A stretch of DNA of 64,000 bases from Chara braunii (Eukaryota; Streptophyta; Charophyceae; Charales; Characeae): positions 747,772 through 811,771 of the forward strand of contig BFEA01000152.1 of NCBI GenBank assembly GCA_003427395.1, read 5' to 3'. The position numbers and the translations under genes were made by a program. Below the pieces are notes generated by a model. The model saw nothing but the letters and a program-made list of their open reading frames with translations. It was not told the DNA's origin and ran no database searches. Positions 22,559 through 35,938 of this stretch are shown here, one piece after another (positions within the stretch are counted from its first letter, which is position 1; every line of letters begins with the position of its first letter).

Positions 22559-23489
22559 TAAAAGTCCGGGTAAGAATTCAGAGAAACATTTTAACCTAGA
22601 GGGACTAAGGCCTTAGGTTGAATAGAGAGAATGACTTAGAGTTGACCCGAAAACCGACCTGTTATCAAATGATAACAGAGGATGATCCTATGAGGATCAT
22701 TTTGAAGTTAGTCAAGTCTTAAATCAATCTTAATAAGAATGACATGCGACACAACATAGGTCAGTGCTCAAACTATGCTTGAGTGATTGTGAAATAGTCT
22801 TACCTTCCTAAGTGACCTTTGATACTTGTCGAAAAATGTCAGGAATTTCAATAGTATATCCGCTAAACGAAGTCCTAAAATACTTTAACACCTATGAAAT
22901 ACAAAAATTTCAGCACCACTTCCCGTAAATAAAGTGTCTTTTCATAATTTATACAAAGTTAAAAAAAGTCACTTTGACTTTTACAAAATCAAATTTTGGT
23001 CAGCTCCCTGAATTAGTAAAACTTTAGATTGCATCTCCTTTAGAGAGGTGAATTTTTTGATTTTTACAACGTCGAACATGAGTTCATATAAAAGTTGAAT
23101 TTTGTAAAATATATTTTTTTACAAACTCCTTGGATTTGTTAAAATTTTGGCAACACTCCCTCAACGAAAATATATTTCCAAGATTTATAAAAAGCAATAA
23201 ATATGAAATAAACATCATTGAAGATGCGAAAATTAAAGTAAGTAAAATAAACTGAACCTAGAAAATGCAGGAATTAAACTAACTCTTACAGGTCCAACAC
23301 ATAACGAGCATCTGAAGCAACTACCTATCAAGGCTAAGGCTTAGACCAAGTAGAGTCCTCACTTAACCACATGCAAGTTCATTCCATAGTGGGTAAGTAC
23401 TTTCATAAAATTCCCACGTTGTTTTCACATAAGTAGTTCATCATCTCTTAGTTGAGTAAAAACCCAATACCCTAGCTTACACAAGGCAT
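22559..23489. other. intergenic, AT-rich, nothing recognised
   Basis: No gene or clear repeat recognised. Confidence 0.5.
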
Positions 23490-24020
23490 AAGAAAGACTT
23501 GACAATTCAACGTAGAAACAATGCTCAGCCTTTTGTCATTGCTTATGAACAAAAAACGGTGCACAATAAATTTTATCTCTTCATTGGGCATATGACTAAG
23601 TCATTCAACTTAGAAACTCTACTAAGTCGCCTTGAACTTATTTAATATGAAAGTTATATATATATTTTTGCACTTTATAATCAAAAGCGGGCGTAGGAAT
23701 GAACCATTCAACTTAGAAACAAATGTTCAGTCTGCCCGAATCTTACCTCCAACTATATTCTTAGTTGAATACTCCCATCTTTTAGTGATAGACTATAGTT
23801 AGACCATTCAACTTAGAAACCCTATCTAACTAGCTTGTTTATATAAAATATTTAATATATGTTATCGAAAAAAATTATTTTTCAAATTTGCATATTTGTG
23901 TGCGTGACCTCTCAGACTAAGTTATTCAACTTAGAAACATTACTTAGTCTGAGCCTCAATTCCCTTACAAAGAAACACAGAAATAGTTGGGTCATTCAAC
24001 TTAGATGCTTTCTAAGTTGA
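23490..24020 (+). repeat. array of ~100 bp units with ATTCAACTTAGAAAC
   Basis: The word occurs at about 23503 (one change), 23602, 23705, 23804, 23922 and 23994 (last unit diverged), giving ~100 bp spacing. It sits in a local dyad, with ACTAAGTC before and CTTAGTC after in several units. Confidence 0.6.
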
Positions 24021-25603
24021 TAATAGGCTCGTCTCCAGCGAATCGACAAAGTACCCCGCCGTAAACGGTCCATTCTAGGTCGATAACATGGTCGGCTCCT
24101 AAAGCAACGAACCCCCGCCCTAGATGCTTTATAAAGATAAAATGTTTCCACTAGGAGTTGATTTTAACTATCCTTGTCTTTTCATAAGTTCAGGGTAACT
24201 TAGAAGAAAAACAGTTAGAGGTGATAGAGGACGAGAATCATTTGGACAGATATAGGTAGATGGTATCATTCGGGAGAGAATGGGTAAACCACAAAAAAAG
24301 GTTAAGTATGTTTGACCTTATCTGTTTTATTTCAATTGAATTTATTTTACATTGCATACAAAATTAACATATTTTTCAAAACAACGAATCATTTTTGTCA
24401 TCCAGGCAGGTGAGAAGTAAAGGGAAGACAATCATTTTTTTTCTTCTTCTCAAATAGGCATAATCAATATCCTTTGCAAGCATTCTGCTACTTACCTGCA
24501 TACCAATCCGAAGCAAACAAGTTTGGGAAAACAAAAAAAACATTATTCAAGTCAGACATTTTCATTCACATGAATGACTCGCACAACTTTCCTATACCTT
24601 TTCTTTTGAATATCCAAAAAAAACAAGGTCAAGGAACGTGGGGGTTCACACAGGTGTGAAAGGAAGTCTGAGTCAATTAACTAACCTTAAGTCAAGTTTG
24701 ATCCGGCTCACTAAAGAAAGTCCAGTAGTATCCCAATCAAACAAAGATAACTGACGCACAACTCCACGAGTTGTGGCCTTTCCACAAAAGGTGGTCCACA
24801 TTCTTTCTCAAGTACCCAAATAGGCAGAGATTGGGCCATAAAAAAACTCATGCGAGATAGCCCCCCTACGAGGGTGTTTCCACCAATGACTTTTCACGTG
24901 GTCCCAATGTCCCAAATTGATTCCTTCTTAGACCGGTTCCATCGTTTTGGGATGTCTCAACACAGTGCCCACTACATCTCAACTTCCGAGGTTGTCCCAC
25001 ATCAATCCACAAGTCCACGCCGCCTCCGGTCACGACTTCCGCTCACAATAGCCACACCAACATGCATGTCTCGTTCTTAAAATCAGTCTTGCATATTTCG
25101 AAAATGGGTCATAGACGATCCCATGTTATATACGCAGCACCGGATGACTCCAACACCAAAACGACTCGCACCGCGGGGCGCAAAAAGAAATAAAAGCTGG
25201 CATCTGGTAAAAACCGCATGTGTCGTGAATCTAGAGATTACTCCGTCTCATGCGAAGTGAATTATGATAACCTCCACATGGAATGCGTGCACCCAAAACA
25301 AAGTCATTGGTCCATGTACCCATGTCGCATAATCCTAAACGTGCACCAACGTCTGTACACCCTCCAATTGAAAGCTAGACCTCAAATTCTCACATGTCGT
25401 TCACGCATCACCCCAACATTACAACGATGAAGTTGTTATTGACCGTGTTGTCAAAGCTGACCACTTAGTCATACTATTGATCACAAAAAAACAATTGTCG
25501 TCGTATCGTAAAATGGGCAGCACAACCCTATCAGAAGCGTTGGCGCTGTCCTATAAAAAAATGGTACTATTTCCCCACTGACAGTGTTGTTACTACTGTG
25601 CCA

Positions 25604-26049
25604 AAAATAAAAAAAATGCAAGTACTTTCCTCTAAAAAAAGTTGTCACCGAGTCAAAATTTCGGCAGCGTAACCCTCGACACACCCGTGCCGCCTGCTGC
25701 ACCGTCCAGCCTTGACGCAGCCTCACCACCACAACACCATCATGAATGTGGGGCAGAGAGCCCTTAACCTTCGCTATAGCTGCCCTGGCCTGTCCGCCTC
25801 CAGCAGTGTCTCCCCTCATCCTGCAGAAAATAAAAAAAATGCAAGTACTTTCCTCTAAAAAAAGTTGTCACTGAGTCAAAACTTCGGCAGCGTAACCCTT
25901 GGCACACCCCTGCCGCTTGCTGCACCGTCCAACCTTGACGCAGCCTCACCACCACAACACCATCACGAGTGTGGGGCAGAGAGCCCTTAACCTTCGTTAT
26001 AGCTGCCCTGACCTGTCGTCCTCCTGCAGTGTCTCCCCTCATCCTGCAG
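25604..26049 (+). repeat. 223 bp tandem duplication inside copy 1
   Basis: AATAAAAAAAATGCAAGTAC starts at about 25605 and again at about 25828, and the ~223 bp that follow are near-identical. Copy 2 (34080-34290) has a single unit, so the duplication came later. Confidence 0.8.
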
Positions 26050-26929
26050 ACCTCCAACTCTCTACCAACAGTCTCTCCCTTCCAAGCAGCACTTCCTTCA
26101 GCTGCTCAAATGAATGAGGCAGCTGGGGGAAGAGTTGCCTTTATACTGTGGTCGAAGGTTTGCTCCAGGATGCAGACTCATCCTGAGCCCTTAATCTCAA
26201 TTAGGAGCTAGGAACAGTCGAGCCCTTTGAGCTTCGTTTCCCCTCTCTCTTTTTCATTTTTTTTCTTTCTGTACCTAACACTTTTCCCAGTATAGGTATC
26301 TCGAAGGAGTGATTGTACCTAGCCACTTTTCAAATGGCCCTTCACATACAGGTCAAGCCCGAGTGGTCACACTCAGACCAACTGACCTGAATATGAGGCG
26401 TGATAGCGGCCACATTCGTGGTCGTTGCCCTTTCCTTTCCCCTTATTCTCCCTTCTCTTTTTTTCCCCCCCTACCTAGTGGTCTTTCGTTTTCCCAGTGA
26501 GGGGGCCAGCCCATTGCTTGACATCGAAAGGGCGGGGTCATTTTTGTCGAACTAGAGTCGAGCTCAATGGAGTTTTTTCCCCCTGCCCCGCAATTGTATC
26601 TGGCGTAGGGTAAGCGTCGGATTCAGGCATGCGGACTTAAGACTGCTGCCCATTCTCAAAACGAACGGGCACAACTTAGAGGAAACGGGGGTGGGATTCT
26701 AAAAAGGAAAAAAAAAAAAAAAAAAAAAAAATTGAAACAAAGAAAGAAACTACATTAAAATAAAAAAAAAAAAAAAAAAAAAAAAAACCACTTATATCTA
26801 GAAAGAACCCGTCCATTCAAACAAACAGGCTCTTGTATGGCAGTATATACTTCCATGTTATGGCGGTAGATCCATTCAGTTTTGCTCATCCTATCGATGG
26901 ATGCACCATGAGGTCAACCGCCAGGTCGA

Positions 26930-26964
<35 letters not shown>

Positions 26965-27015
<51 letters not shown>

Positions 27016-27029
27016 CTCTCTCTCTCTCG

Positions 27030-27061
<32 letters not shown>
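26965..27061. repeat. compound CT/CA microsatellite after a T-run
   Basis: T-run at 26935-26965, (CT)n to about 27042, (CA)n at 27043-27060. The same compound repeat sits at the matching place in copy 2. Confidence 0.95.
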
Positions 27062-27569
27062 AACCTAGTAGTGTATATTTTTATGTTCTAGAAGTGGATT
27101 CGCTCGATGTTGCTCATCCTATCAATGGAAGTACAGTGAGACCGGGCGCCTTGTTGGAGACTTGCATGTTGCCGGTACGTTGCACATCCCACCTGCTTCA
27201 CCTCGGTCTTTGAAACAAACGGGCGCAGAGCAACTCATAGACTAGGAATAATATATAAAAACAAAAAAAAACATATAAAGGAAAATCTAGAAGAAAAATC
27301 TTTAAAAAATCCAAAAAACTAAAACAAACAACAAACAACTTACCTAAGAAAAAAACAGTTGTCCATTTACGACGGGCCCCTGCTATGATTTTTGGGGACT
27401 TTTAAGTCCCACATCACTTCGCATTGCGACACTTGTCACATAATTTTCGTTCGTTTTTATGTATTTATTTATTTTTATTTCTTTTTCATTGGCTTATCTC
27501 ATTCATGGTAGATCCACAAACTACTGAAATGCAGGTCCAGTACGATCCCTTACGGGATCGACAAAAAAA

Positions 27570-27667
27570 ATGGATCGTTTCTCAATTTATGCGTGTCATC
27601 CATGTGCATGGGCCATACTAACGTTTCTCAATTTATGCGTGTCATCCATGTGCATGGGCCATACTAA
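27570..27667 (-). pseudogene. U6 snRNA 3'-region fragment, tandemly doubled
   Basis: On the minus strand it reads GGCCCATGCACATGGATGAC then ACGCATAAATTGAGAAACG, matching the plant U6 snRNA segment GGCCCCTGCGCAAGGATGAC-ACGCATAAATTGAGAAATGG. A 46-bp piece (27576-27621) is perfectly repeated at 27622-27667. The U6 5' half and any terminator are missing, so this is a derived fragment, not a gene. Confidence 0.7.
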
Positions 27668-28468
27668 CAATTTCCGCGCGGTTGATTCTGGGAGCATGAT
27701 TTTGTCGATTTCACGGCCAAGATCGGCAACGCCCAGACTGCCCCATCCTGATGGCCGACTTCAAAAGGAGCTAGCCCAAGTAAGGCACTGTCCAATTCGT
27801 TCTGTGTATCTGCAACATGGCGATCTGCTGTGTTTACCTACTGGGCTAGCTCCTATCACGGGAGCAAAAGCAGCAACCCTTCCAATAGGTCTTTTGTCCC
27901 TGACTTTGCAGGGCCTGACTGCCTCACCCCTCCTGGTTGTAGCCCACCAGGTGCCGCCTGTCTGCCTTTTTGCCCTTTTTCTGCCATTAGTCGGTTGTCC
28001 ATGGATCGATCGGTCACCCCACCGGGTAGGACTCGACATCGACTTATCGGTGCCCTGACTAGAAGTCAAACCCCGCGGGCCTATAAAATAAGAAAACGCT
28101 TCATATTCCCCCCTCGTCGCGGTCCCATACCCAGCGCGATCACTCTTTTATATCTACTTAGGCCCTGAATCACGCTGCTGTTAAGCCGCGCGTCATAGTT
28201 TTAGGTAGAATGAGTCTACTTTTAGCATTTCCACATTCAAGTCTCTCTGCGACTCGCTAAAAACTGTCGAGTAATGTCATTACTTTCTGACGACGTAAGC
28301 GTCCGAACTGAATTTTAGAAATACTTTAGTCTCTTAGTGGTAGGTTAGTCTGAATGAAATTTTGGTCAACGTCAGTCTCATCAAGTTCTTCAATTCAACG
28401 AAAAGGTCAGACAACGTCCGACATTGAAAAACCCGGAGCAGATACCCTTGTAAGGGTGTCTGTTCTGA

Positions 28469-29903
28469 CAACATTCCCGAAACCCATTGGACGACGTCCC
28501 CATCGTTCACTACCAAAAAGTTCGGATCATTTTGTGAAACTTTCATGAGAAAGCAACAGTCACAATACAACAATTCCAACAATCGTCCGGAACTAACCCG
28601 AAACTTTTTCACCAATATACAACCATACATCAATAAAACTAGATTTAACCTCCAGAAGTCTTAAATCAATATAACTCATAATTGGATGGAATGATACCAG
28701 ATTTTGCATCTGGCAAGACTTTTCCAAACTTTGACCCAGCTCTAGCCCCTGAAAGTCTTCAATTCATATGATATTTTTCGAAATGATCCCAGCATCGTCC
28801 CACTAGCGGTCACTCAAAACAAAATTTTGTCTCTAAGAATGGTACCTAAATCCCTTCGGCTAGTTCCAAAATGAAATCCATGTGGTTGATATATCAATTC
28901 ATAAATCATTCGACGCAACGTCCATTACCGCCGGGAGTTAAACATGAGTCTCTTATGCCCTTGGGGATGCATTCGCCACACCTCGACACACCCAACTGTC
29001 GCCAGAAGTTTAACATGGGCCTCCACATAACATAAGGATAATCACACTACACTACAAGAATGGATCATCCAAATTGAGACAGGAATAACCCCTAACAAAT
29101 CTTTGAAAAAAAAATAAAAATAAATCAACCTCCTAAAGTACTCCAGACAAAGTCTGAACTAACCATTCATGAGAGAAACCATTCGTTTCAAGTTCCCCGT
29201 CCAAGTTTGAAACTCATTCCAATCCATATAAGTGATCATGCCCATTACTTCTAAACCCCCTGTGAAATGCGTCGAGGAGTGGTTTAATCCGTATAAGGAT
29301 AACATCCCGACATCAGACCCCACGTTAAATTCGATCCTCACCACATTCCCTCAAATTCCAGTGTTTTCAACGTCATTAGTTCTCTGCATGTAGAGTAGAA
29401 CAGCCCCACCTCACATAAGCAAGGTTGGCTAGACCCCGATCATAGAAGTACGCTGACTATGCTCGATACGAGGTTAGATAACCACTTCTTCCCTCACGGT
29501 AAACAATAGTCGCCCACCCTACCGGCATCATCATTACAAGATCTCAACATTTTCCTCCCTTTCAATGATATTGCAGTCCTCCTTCCTCAAACCACATAGG
29601 ATTTGGAAGACAACATCCCACTATGGATCAGAAACATGGTCCCGACGTGGTCACAATTCTATCAAAAGTTTTTCGTGCCATGATAACAGAAATATTCAAC
29701 AATAACAATACAAGTTACAACAAATGTTTTTACATGAAATTTCATAATGATCCGAGCTAAATAGTCTGACGCACTTATCTCTTAAAAATGCATCACATAT
29801 ATATAAAAATGGATAACCTCAAAATAAATGGGAGTCCAGGCAAACTGATCGATCTCACAAGCGATTATCAGGTAGCTAAAAATTCAAGAATTAAAATTCC
29901 GAA
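28469..29903. other. intergenic, nothing recognised
   Basis: No gene or repeat recognised between the two 4.3 kb copies here. Confidence 0.5.
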
Positions 29904-30157
29904 GTGAGAGTTTTTGGAAGTTTGAAAATTGTGAATGGTTTTGAAGTGGGGAAAGGTCCGAAGACCCTGAAAACCACCTGTTTAGGCAGAACGCATTCTG
30001 AAGTGGTGAAGGGTGTCCTGAAGTGGTCAAGTGAGAGTTTTAGGCAGTCTGAAAATCCTGAATGGTCCTGAAGTGGTGAAAGGTCCGAAGACCATGAAAA
30101 CCACATGTTTAGGCAAGCTGCATTCTGAAATGGTGAAGAGTGTCCTGAAGTGGTGAT
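29904..30157 (+). repeat. 127 bp tandem duplication
   Basis: GTGAGAGTTTTTGGAAG (29904) and GTGAGAGTTTTAGGCAG (30031) begin two near-identical units that share GAAAGGTCCGAAGACC and GAAAACCAC.TGTTTAGGCA. Confidence 0.8.
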
Positions 30158-30879
30158 GAAGAATACGACTGTTGTTAACATTCTCTCATCGATCTTGATG
30201 CACACCATTCCAATAAAATAATCAGATACGTAACTAAATAAATTTGTAAAACAATATTAAAAGAAAATCAACGTTTGGTTGACAACGTTCCAAATAGCTT
30301 CGACTGATAATAATTCGCATAAGAAAACGATCTATAAAAATTATAACTAAAAGGATACCTCAAAGTTCAAGATGAAGTATCAGATGAAAATATTATACAT
30401 AAAAGACAATAATTCTCAACACAATAACTCAAAATTTATAGATAATATCGATGAATATCAAGATAATATCGGAGTAAGACTCAATTAATATCAGGATATT
30501 AAGAATGTACATCAAACCGAAACATTCAAAATAACCAAAATCATCTTCATAATAAAATGAGCGCATAGTTTATAGAATTATGATATAATAAAAAATCAAT
30601 CAATGATAATAAAATATTTAAATTTTAAAAATGCGATCATTCGATTCGTAACAAAATAAAATATCCGAGTGTCCTCCTACTAGGGACAACGGTAGGTAGT
30701 TATCCCCAACAACGACACCACCTGTTGAGCGCATCAGCTTCCGCCTTTTTTACAAAGGTGAGAACCCTTCCGACCATGTCACGAAGGAGTTAAATAAAAC
30801 ACTATAAGAAACAACTTAGAAATTATGCAAAATAACCCCGCGAACCACAGAGGCGGCCGAGGCCGAGTTGTTCCTTCGC
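30158..30879. other. AT-rich spacer, nothing recognised
   Basis: Highly AT-rich with no ORF of note. Confidence 0.5.
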
Positions 30880-31200
30880 CGCTTTTGTCGAGTATGTTAG
30901 TTGTACTTCTCGTGATCCCCTACCACATGATAGGTTCCCACGGTGCATAACCTGTCTTCCCTAAGGGGTTATTACCTCCATTAGGGCGTATCCCTACCGA
31001 GCTACTTACCCATATGGGAAAACTTTTATATGTAATCGCAGAGGTGGGTCAACCAATAACGTTTGCTCGTTCGTTGTAGTATACATACACTTGGTTAAAT
31101 GCCAAGTGAACCCGAACGCCGTCCGTTCCTTAAGATGTTGATCTCCTAAGTATGAAGCGGATATCGGTCGACTAGGACGGTCTCAATCAAGCGTGAAACC
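30880..31200 (+). repeat. dispersed ~350 bp repeat, copy 3
   Basis: Shares TACCGAGCTAC, AAAACTTTTATATGTAATCG, GCAGAGGTGGGTC and TTTGCTCGTTCGTTGTAGTA with the copies at 19440 and 20930, more diverged. Confidence 0.55.
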
Positions 31201-31278
31201 TAAAATTTATCCAAGGTCTTTAGACGTACAGTAAAAAAAAAACTTTAACAACCACACATAAATACCTAAAAAAGAATT

Positions 31279-31376
31279 GACCGCAGGCGTTCGGGATGGG
31301 CCGAATGCCCGAACCCGAACGCCCGAAAGTATGGGACCCCTTGGGGATGCGTTCGGCCGCTCGGGCCGAACGCGGA

Positions 31377-31408
<32 letters not shown>

Positions 31409-32124
31409 NNNNNNNNNNNNNNNNNNNNNNNNNNNNNNNNNNNNNNNNNNNNNNNNNNNNNNNNNNNNNNNNNNNAAAAAAAAAAAAAAATCAAAAAAAT
31501 ATAGAAAAAAAAATATTATGAAAAAAATAAATTAAATAAGATTTTCCTGAGCATTACATCCAAAATCCTTACCAAATTTGAAATAAAAATAAAATATAAA
31601 AATAAATATTAATAATAAAAATAACAATAAAAAAAATAATTAAATTTAGTGAGTGCGAGAGCACGTTTTCGACACCGCAATCTTTGGCGATTTTTTTTAT
31701 TTTTTTTTATATATCTAAATGCCCTGAAAATTTACAGATGTGTACTTCACATAATACAAAACCCACTAAAAAATTTTCAAAAAATTATAAAATTGTTTAG
31801 ACCCCGAACTAAAGTGAAAACCAAAAGTAAAAAATGAAAAAATACGTGGGCGAGTACGTTTTGACACCGCCATCTATAGCGATTTTTAATTCTTTGTTGA
31901 CTTAGCCAAATGACTTGAACATTTCACGCATGTACCTCACGTCATAGAGAACACACAAAAAAACATTCAGAAAAAAATAATTATTTTTAAGCCCTAAAAT
32001 ATTTTTTTGGCGGGGGCCGAACGTCGTCGGATTCAGACCTCGCACGGGACCCCAAACGCCCGTACGTACGGAGGTCTGCCCGGGGACCTCCGTACGTACG
32101 GGCTGGTGACCCTATATATATATA
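31279..32124. mobile_element. ~760 bp TIR element, copy C, with assembly gap
   Basis: Same order as copies A and B: GGCGTTCGGGATGGGCCGAA, GGGGATGCGTTCGGCCGCTC, an A-run, an AT-rich core, then the palindrome CGTACGTACGGAGGT / ACCTCCGTACGTACG and GGTGACCCTATATATA. The A-run holds a 67-base N gap (31409-31475). No hammerhead unit follows this copy. Confidence 0.65.
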
Positions 32125-32514
32125 GTTTGAATCCTCATATGGTACATCCAATAACACAATATAAAATTAAAATCCGACCACCTTGTGTCGAACTCGAACA
32201 AAAAAGCATACTGAGCAGCCAACAGAAAGTTGAGTTCGATAATATCCACAATGCAACCGATAAGGTAGTCAGACTGCCTCAGTTTTGACTTGATGAGACA
32301 CGCCGCCAAAGTTATTGATTCCAGTTTATCCTTGACCTAAGATTAGACACGCTTTCTCATCTTCATACATTATTAATCTCTTGGATGACCGACTACTTTA
32401 GAAATAATCCTTGATCAGGTACATTACTTGAATTGTTGCATGTCTTTCCCTCTAGGAAGTGGTCTGGGATACTCCTCCTCGTCCGAGCACAAATCTCGGA
32501 TCTCAAAAGTCAGG
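32125..32514. other. spacer, nothing recognised
   Basis: No gene or repeat recognised. Confidence 0.5.
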
Positions 32515-35270
32515 CCGTCTCCACCGAATCACCATAGTACCACCACGTAAACGGTTCACTCTAGGTCAATAAAATAACCGACTCCTAAAGCAACAAACCA
32601 CCGGCCCAAATGCTTCCTAGAGAGAAAACGTTTTCACTACGAGTTGATTTTAATTGTTCTTGTATTTTTATAAGTTCAGGGCAACTTAGAGGAAGAAGAG
32701 TCAGAGGTGATAGAGGACGAGAACCATTTCGACAAATATAGGTAGATAAGATCATTCGGGATAGGGCGGGTAAACCTCGGAAAAAAGGTTAAGTCCGTTT
32801 GACCTTATCCGTTTTATTTCAACCGAATTCGTTTTATGGTGCACACAAAATTAACGTTTTTCAAAACAACGAATCATTTTTGTCATGCTGGCGGGTGAGA
32901 AGTAAAGGGAAAACAATCATTTTCTTTTTTTCTCAAATAGGCATAATCAATCTTCTTTGCAAGCATTCTTCTACCCACCTACACACCAATCCGAACCAGA
33001 TAAATTGGGAAAGCAAACAAAAAACTCATGCTCAAAATCATACATTTTGATTCATATCCATGACTCGCACAACTCCCCTCTACCTTTTCTTTTGAATTCA
33101 AAACAAATAGAGTCAAGGAACGTGTGTGTTCATACAGGTGTGAAAGGAAGTCTGAAACAATCAACTGACCTTGAGTGGAGTTAGATCTGACTCACTCGAG
33201 AAAGACAAGTAGTATCCCAATCAAATAAAAATAATCATTGCATAACTCCACGAGTAGTGACCTTTCCGCAAAAGGTGGTCCACGTCCTCTCTCAAGTACT
33301 TAAATGAGCAGAGATTGGGCCACAAAACAAACTCATGCGAGATAGCCCTCAGAAAGATGTTCCCAGTAATGAGTTTTCACGTGGTCCCAATGTCCCAAAT
33401 TGATCCCTTCTTAGACCGGTCCCATCGTCCCGGGCTGTCCCAACAAAGTCCCCACTGTATCACAACTTCCAAGGTTGTCCCACATCAATCCGCAAGTCCA
33501 CGCCACCTCATATCACCATGTCTGCTCATAATTGTCATACCAAAATGCATGTCTCGTTCGCAAAATCAGCTCGCCTGGTTCTAAAATGGGCCATAGGCAA
33601 TCCCACGTTATTGTCGCAGAACCGGATGACTCCAGTACCGAAACCGTTTGCACAGCTCGCCGCAAAAAAAAAAAAGGTGGCGCGTGATGAAAACCGCATG
33701 TGTCGGGAATCCAAAGACTACTCCGTCGTACGCGCCGTGAGTTCTGAGGACCTATACAAGTACTCAAAACAAAGTCCTTGGTCCACGTACCGATGCCGCA
33801 CGATCCCAAATGTGCACCATCGTTTGTACCACCTCCAATTCAATGCCAGAACATTCAAATTCTCACTTGTCGTTCGCTCATCACCCGAACATTACAACGA
33901 TGAAGTCACTATTGACCATGTCATCAAAGCTGACAACTTACTCACACCGTTGATCACAAAAAAAAAATTGTTGCCGTATCGTAAAATGGGCAGCACAACC
34001 CCACCGGAAACGCTCCTGCCATCGTACCAAAAAAACGGTAGCAGTTCCCCACTGACAGTGTTGCTGCTGTTGTGCGAAACAAATAAAAAAGGCAGCACAT
34101 TCCTCTAAAAAAAACTTATCGCCGAGCCAAAATTTTGGCAGCATAACCCCCCCCACACCCTTGCTGCTTGCTCTACCCTCCAGGGTTGACGCAGCCTCAC
34201 CACCACATCGCACCAGTACAAGGGTGGGGCAAAGAGCCCTTAACCTGTGGCTATGGTCGCCCAAGTCTGTCCTCCTCCAGCGGTGACTCCCCTCATCCTA
34301 TAGACCCCCAACTCTCCACCAACAACCTCTCCCCTCTAAGGAGCACTTCCACCAGCACTGCTTCTAAAAGCAGCACTTTTCCAAGCTGCTCAAATGAATG
34401 AGGCAGCTAGTGGAAGAGTTGTCTTTGTACTGTGGTCGAAGGTTTGCACCAGGACTCGGACTCATCCTGAGCCCTTGATCTCGATCAGGGGCCAGGAACA
34501 GTCGAGCCCTTTGAGTTTTTTTTCCCCTCTCTCTTTTTCTGTTTTTTTTTCTTCTCTTCCCAGCACTTTCCCCGGTGCAGCTACGTCGAAGGAGTGGCTG
34601 TACTCGGCCACTTTTCAAATGGCCCTTCAGATACAGGTCTAGCATGAGTGGTCACACTCAAACCAACTGGCCTGAATCTGAGGAGTGACCACGGCCACAT
34701 TCGTGGTCGTTGCCCTTTCCTTTCCCCTTCTTATCCTTTTTTTTTTTTTTTTTTTCCTTATCTTTTTTCCCCCCTTGCCTAATGGTCTTTCATTTTCCGT
34801 GTGAGGGGGCCAGCCCGTTGCTTAACAACGTACGGGCAGGGTCATTTCAGTCGAACCAGAGTCAAGCTCAATGGGACCTTCTTGATCCTGCCTCGCGCAT
34901 GTATCTAGCGCAGGGTGGGCCTGATTCAGGCGTGCAGCCCTCGGAGTGCTGCCCGTTCTCAAAACAAACGGCGGAGCTTAGAGGAAACTGGGGGGGGGGG
35001 ATTCTCAAAAAGGAAGAAAGAAAGAAAAAAACAAAATCAAAACAAAGAAAGAAACTATTAAACAAAATAAAACTCCTATGTAGAAAGAACCCATTCGTTC
35101 AAACGAACGGGCGCCTATGTTGTAGGTAACCGCAAAGATGGAGAAGGGGGGAAATTAGTGGCAATGTATATTTCCATGTTCTGGTGCTAGATCCATTCGG
35201 TTTTGCTCATCCTATTGATGGAGATAACACAAGGTCAACCGCCAGGTCAGAGAGTTTAATTTTTTTTTTT

Positions 35271-35388
<118 letters not shown>

Positions 35389-35882
35389 GCCTAGTAGTGT
35401 ATATTTTCATGTTCTCGCAATAGATTCGTTCGATTTTGCTCATCCTATCGATGAAAGTTTTGTGAGACAAGCCGTCAGGTTGGAGACTTGCCTATCGTCA
35501 GTACGTTGCCCTTCGCACCCATTGCAGCCCGTTCTCTAAAACGAACGAACGCATAACAACTCATAGACTAGGAATAAAATCTAAAAAAAAATAAAAAATC
35601 TAAAGGAAAATCTATAAAAAAAATCTTCAAAAAATCAAGAAAACTAAGATAAAAATAACCAACTTACCTGAGAAAAACAACGCCTACCCGTTTACGAAGG
35701 GCGACTGCTATGATTTCTGGGGAATTTAAAGTCCCACGTCACTTCACAATGAGACACATGTCACTTCATTTTCGTTCTTATTTATTTATTTATTTATTAT
35801 TGGCTTATCTCGTTCGTGGTAGACCCACAAACTATTGAAATGTCAGCCCAAGTTCGATCCCTCACAGGATCGAAAATAGAAA

Positions 35883-35938
35883 TGGATCGTTTCTCAATGT
35901 ATGCTTGTCATCCATGTGCAGGGGCCATGCTAATATCT
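35883..35938 (-). pseudogene. U6 snRNA 3'-region fragment, single copy
   Basis: The minus strand reads ATTAGCATGGCCCCTGCACA then TGGATGACAAGCATACATTG then AGAAACGATCC, closer to U6 (GATTAGCATGGCCCCTGCGC..) than the other copy. Truncated at both ends. Confidence 0.7.

Larger units (their letters stand above)
24028..28468 (+). repeat. ~4.4 kb non-coding direct repeat, copy 1
   Basis: Starts near CGTCTCCAGCGAATCGACAA and ends near CCCTTGTAAGGGTGTCTG. It is collinear with 32515-36748 apart from indels. Landmarks in order: an AACTTAGA.GA segment, GTCCCAATGTCCCAAATTGA, ACGCAGCCTCACCACCACA, CGAAGGTTTGCNCCAGGA, a CT/CA microsatellite, an antisense U6 fragment, and GGAGCTAGCCCAAGTA. No coding capacity. 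It could be a long LTR of a non-coding LARD-type element or a segmental duplication; I found no primer-binding site next to it. Confidence 0.7.

Noticed and set aside
15245-24020. CRISPR-like spaced repeats
   Set aside because: The repeats are diverged, irregularly spaced, and in eukaryotic DNA; no cas genes.
27407-27417. GTCCCACATCA, close to the plant snRNA upstream element
   Set aside because: It points along the plus strand while the nearby U6 fragment is on the minus strand, there is no TATA at the required spacing, and copy 2 has a mismatch.
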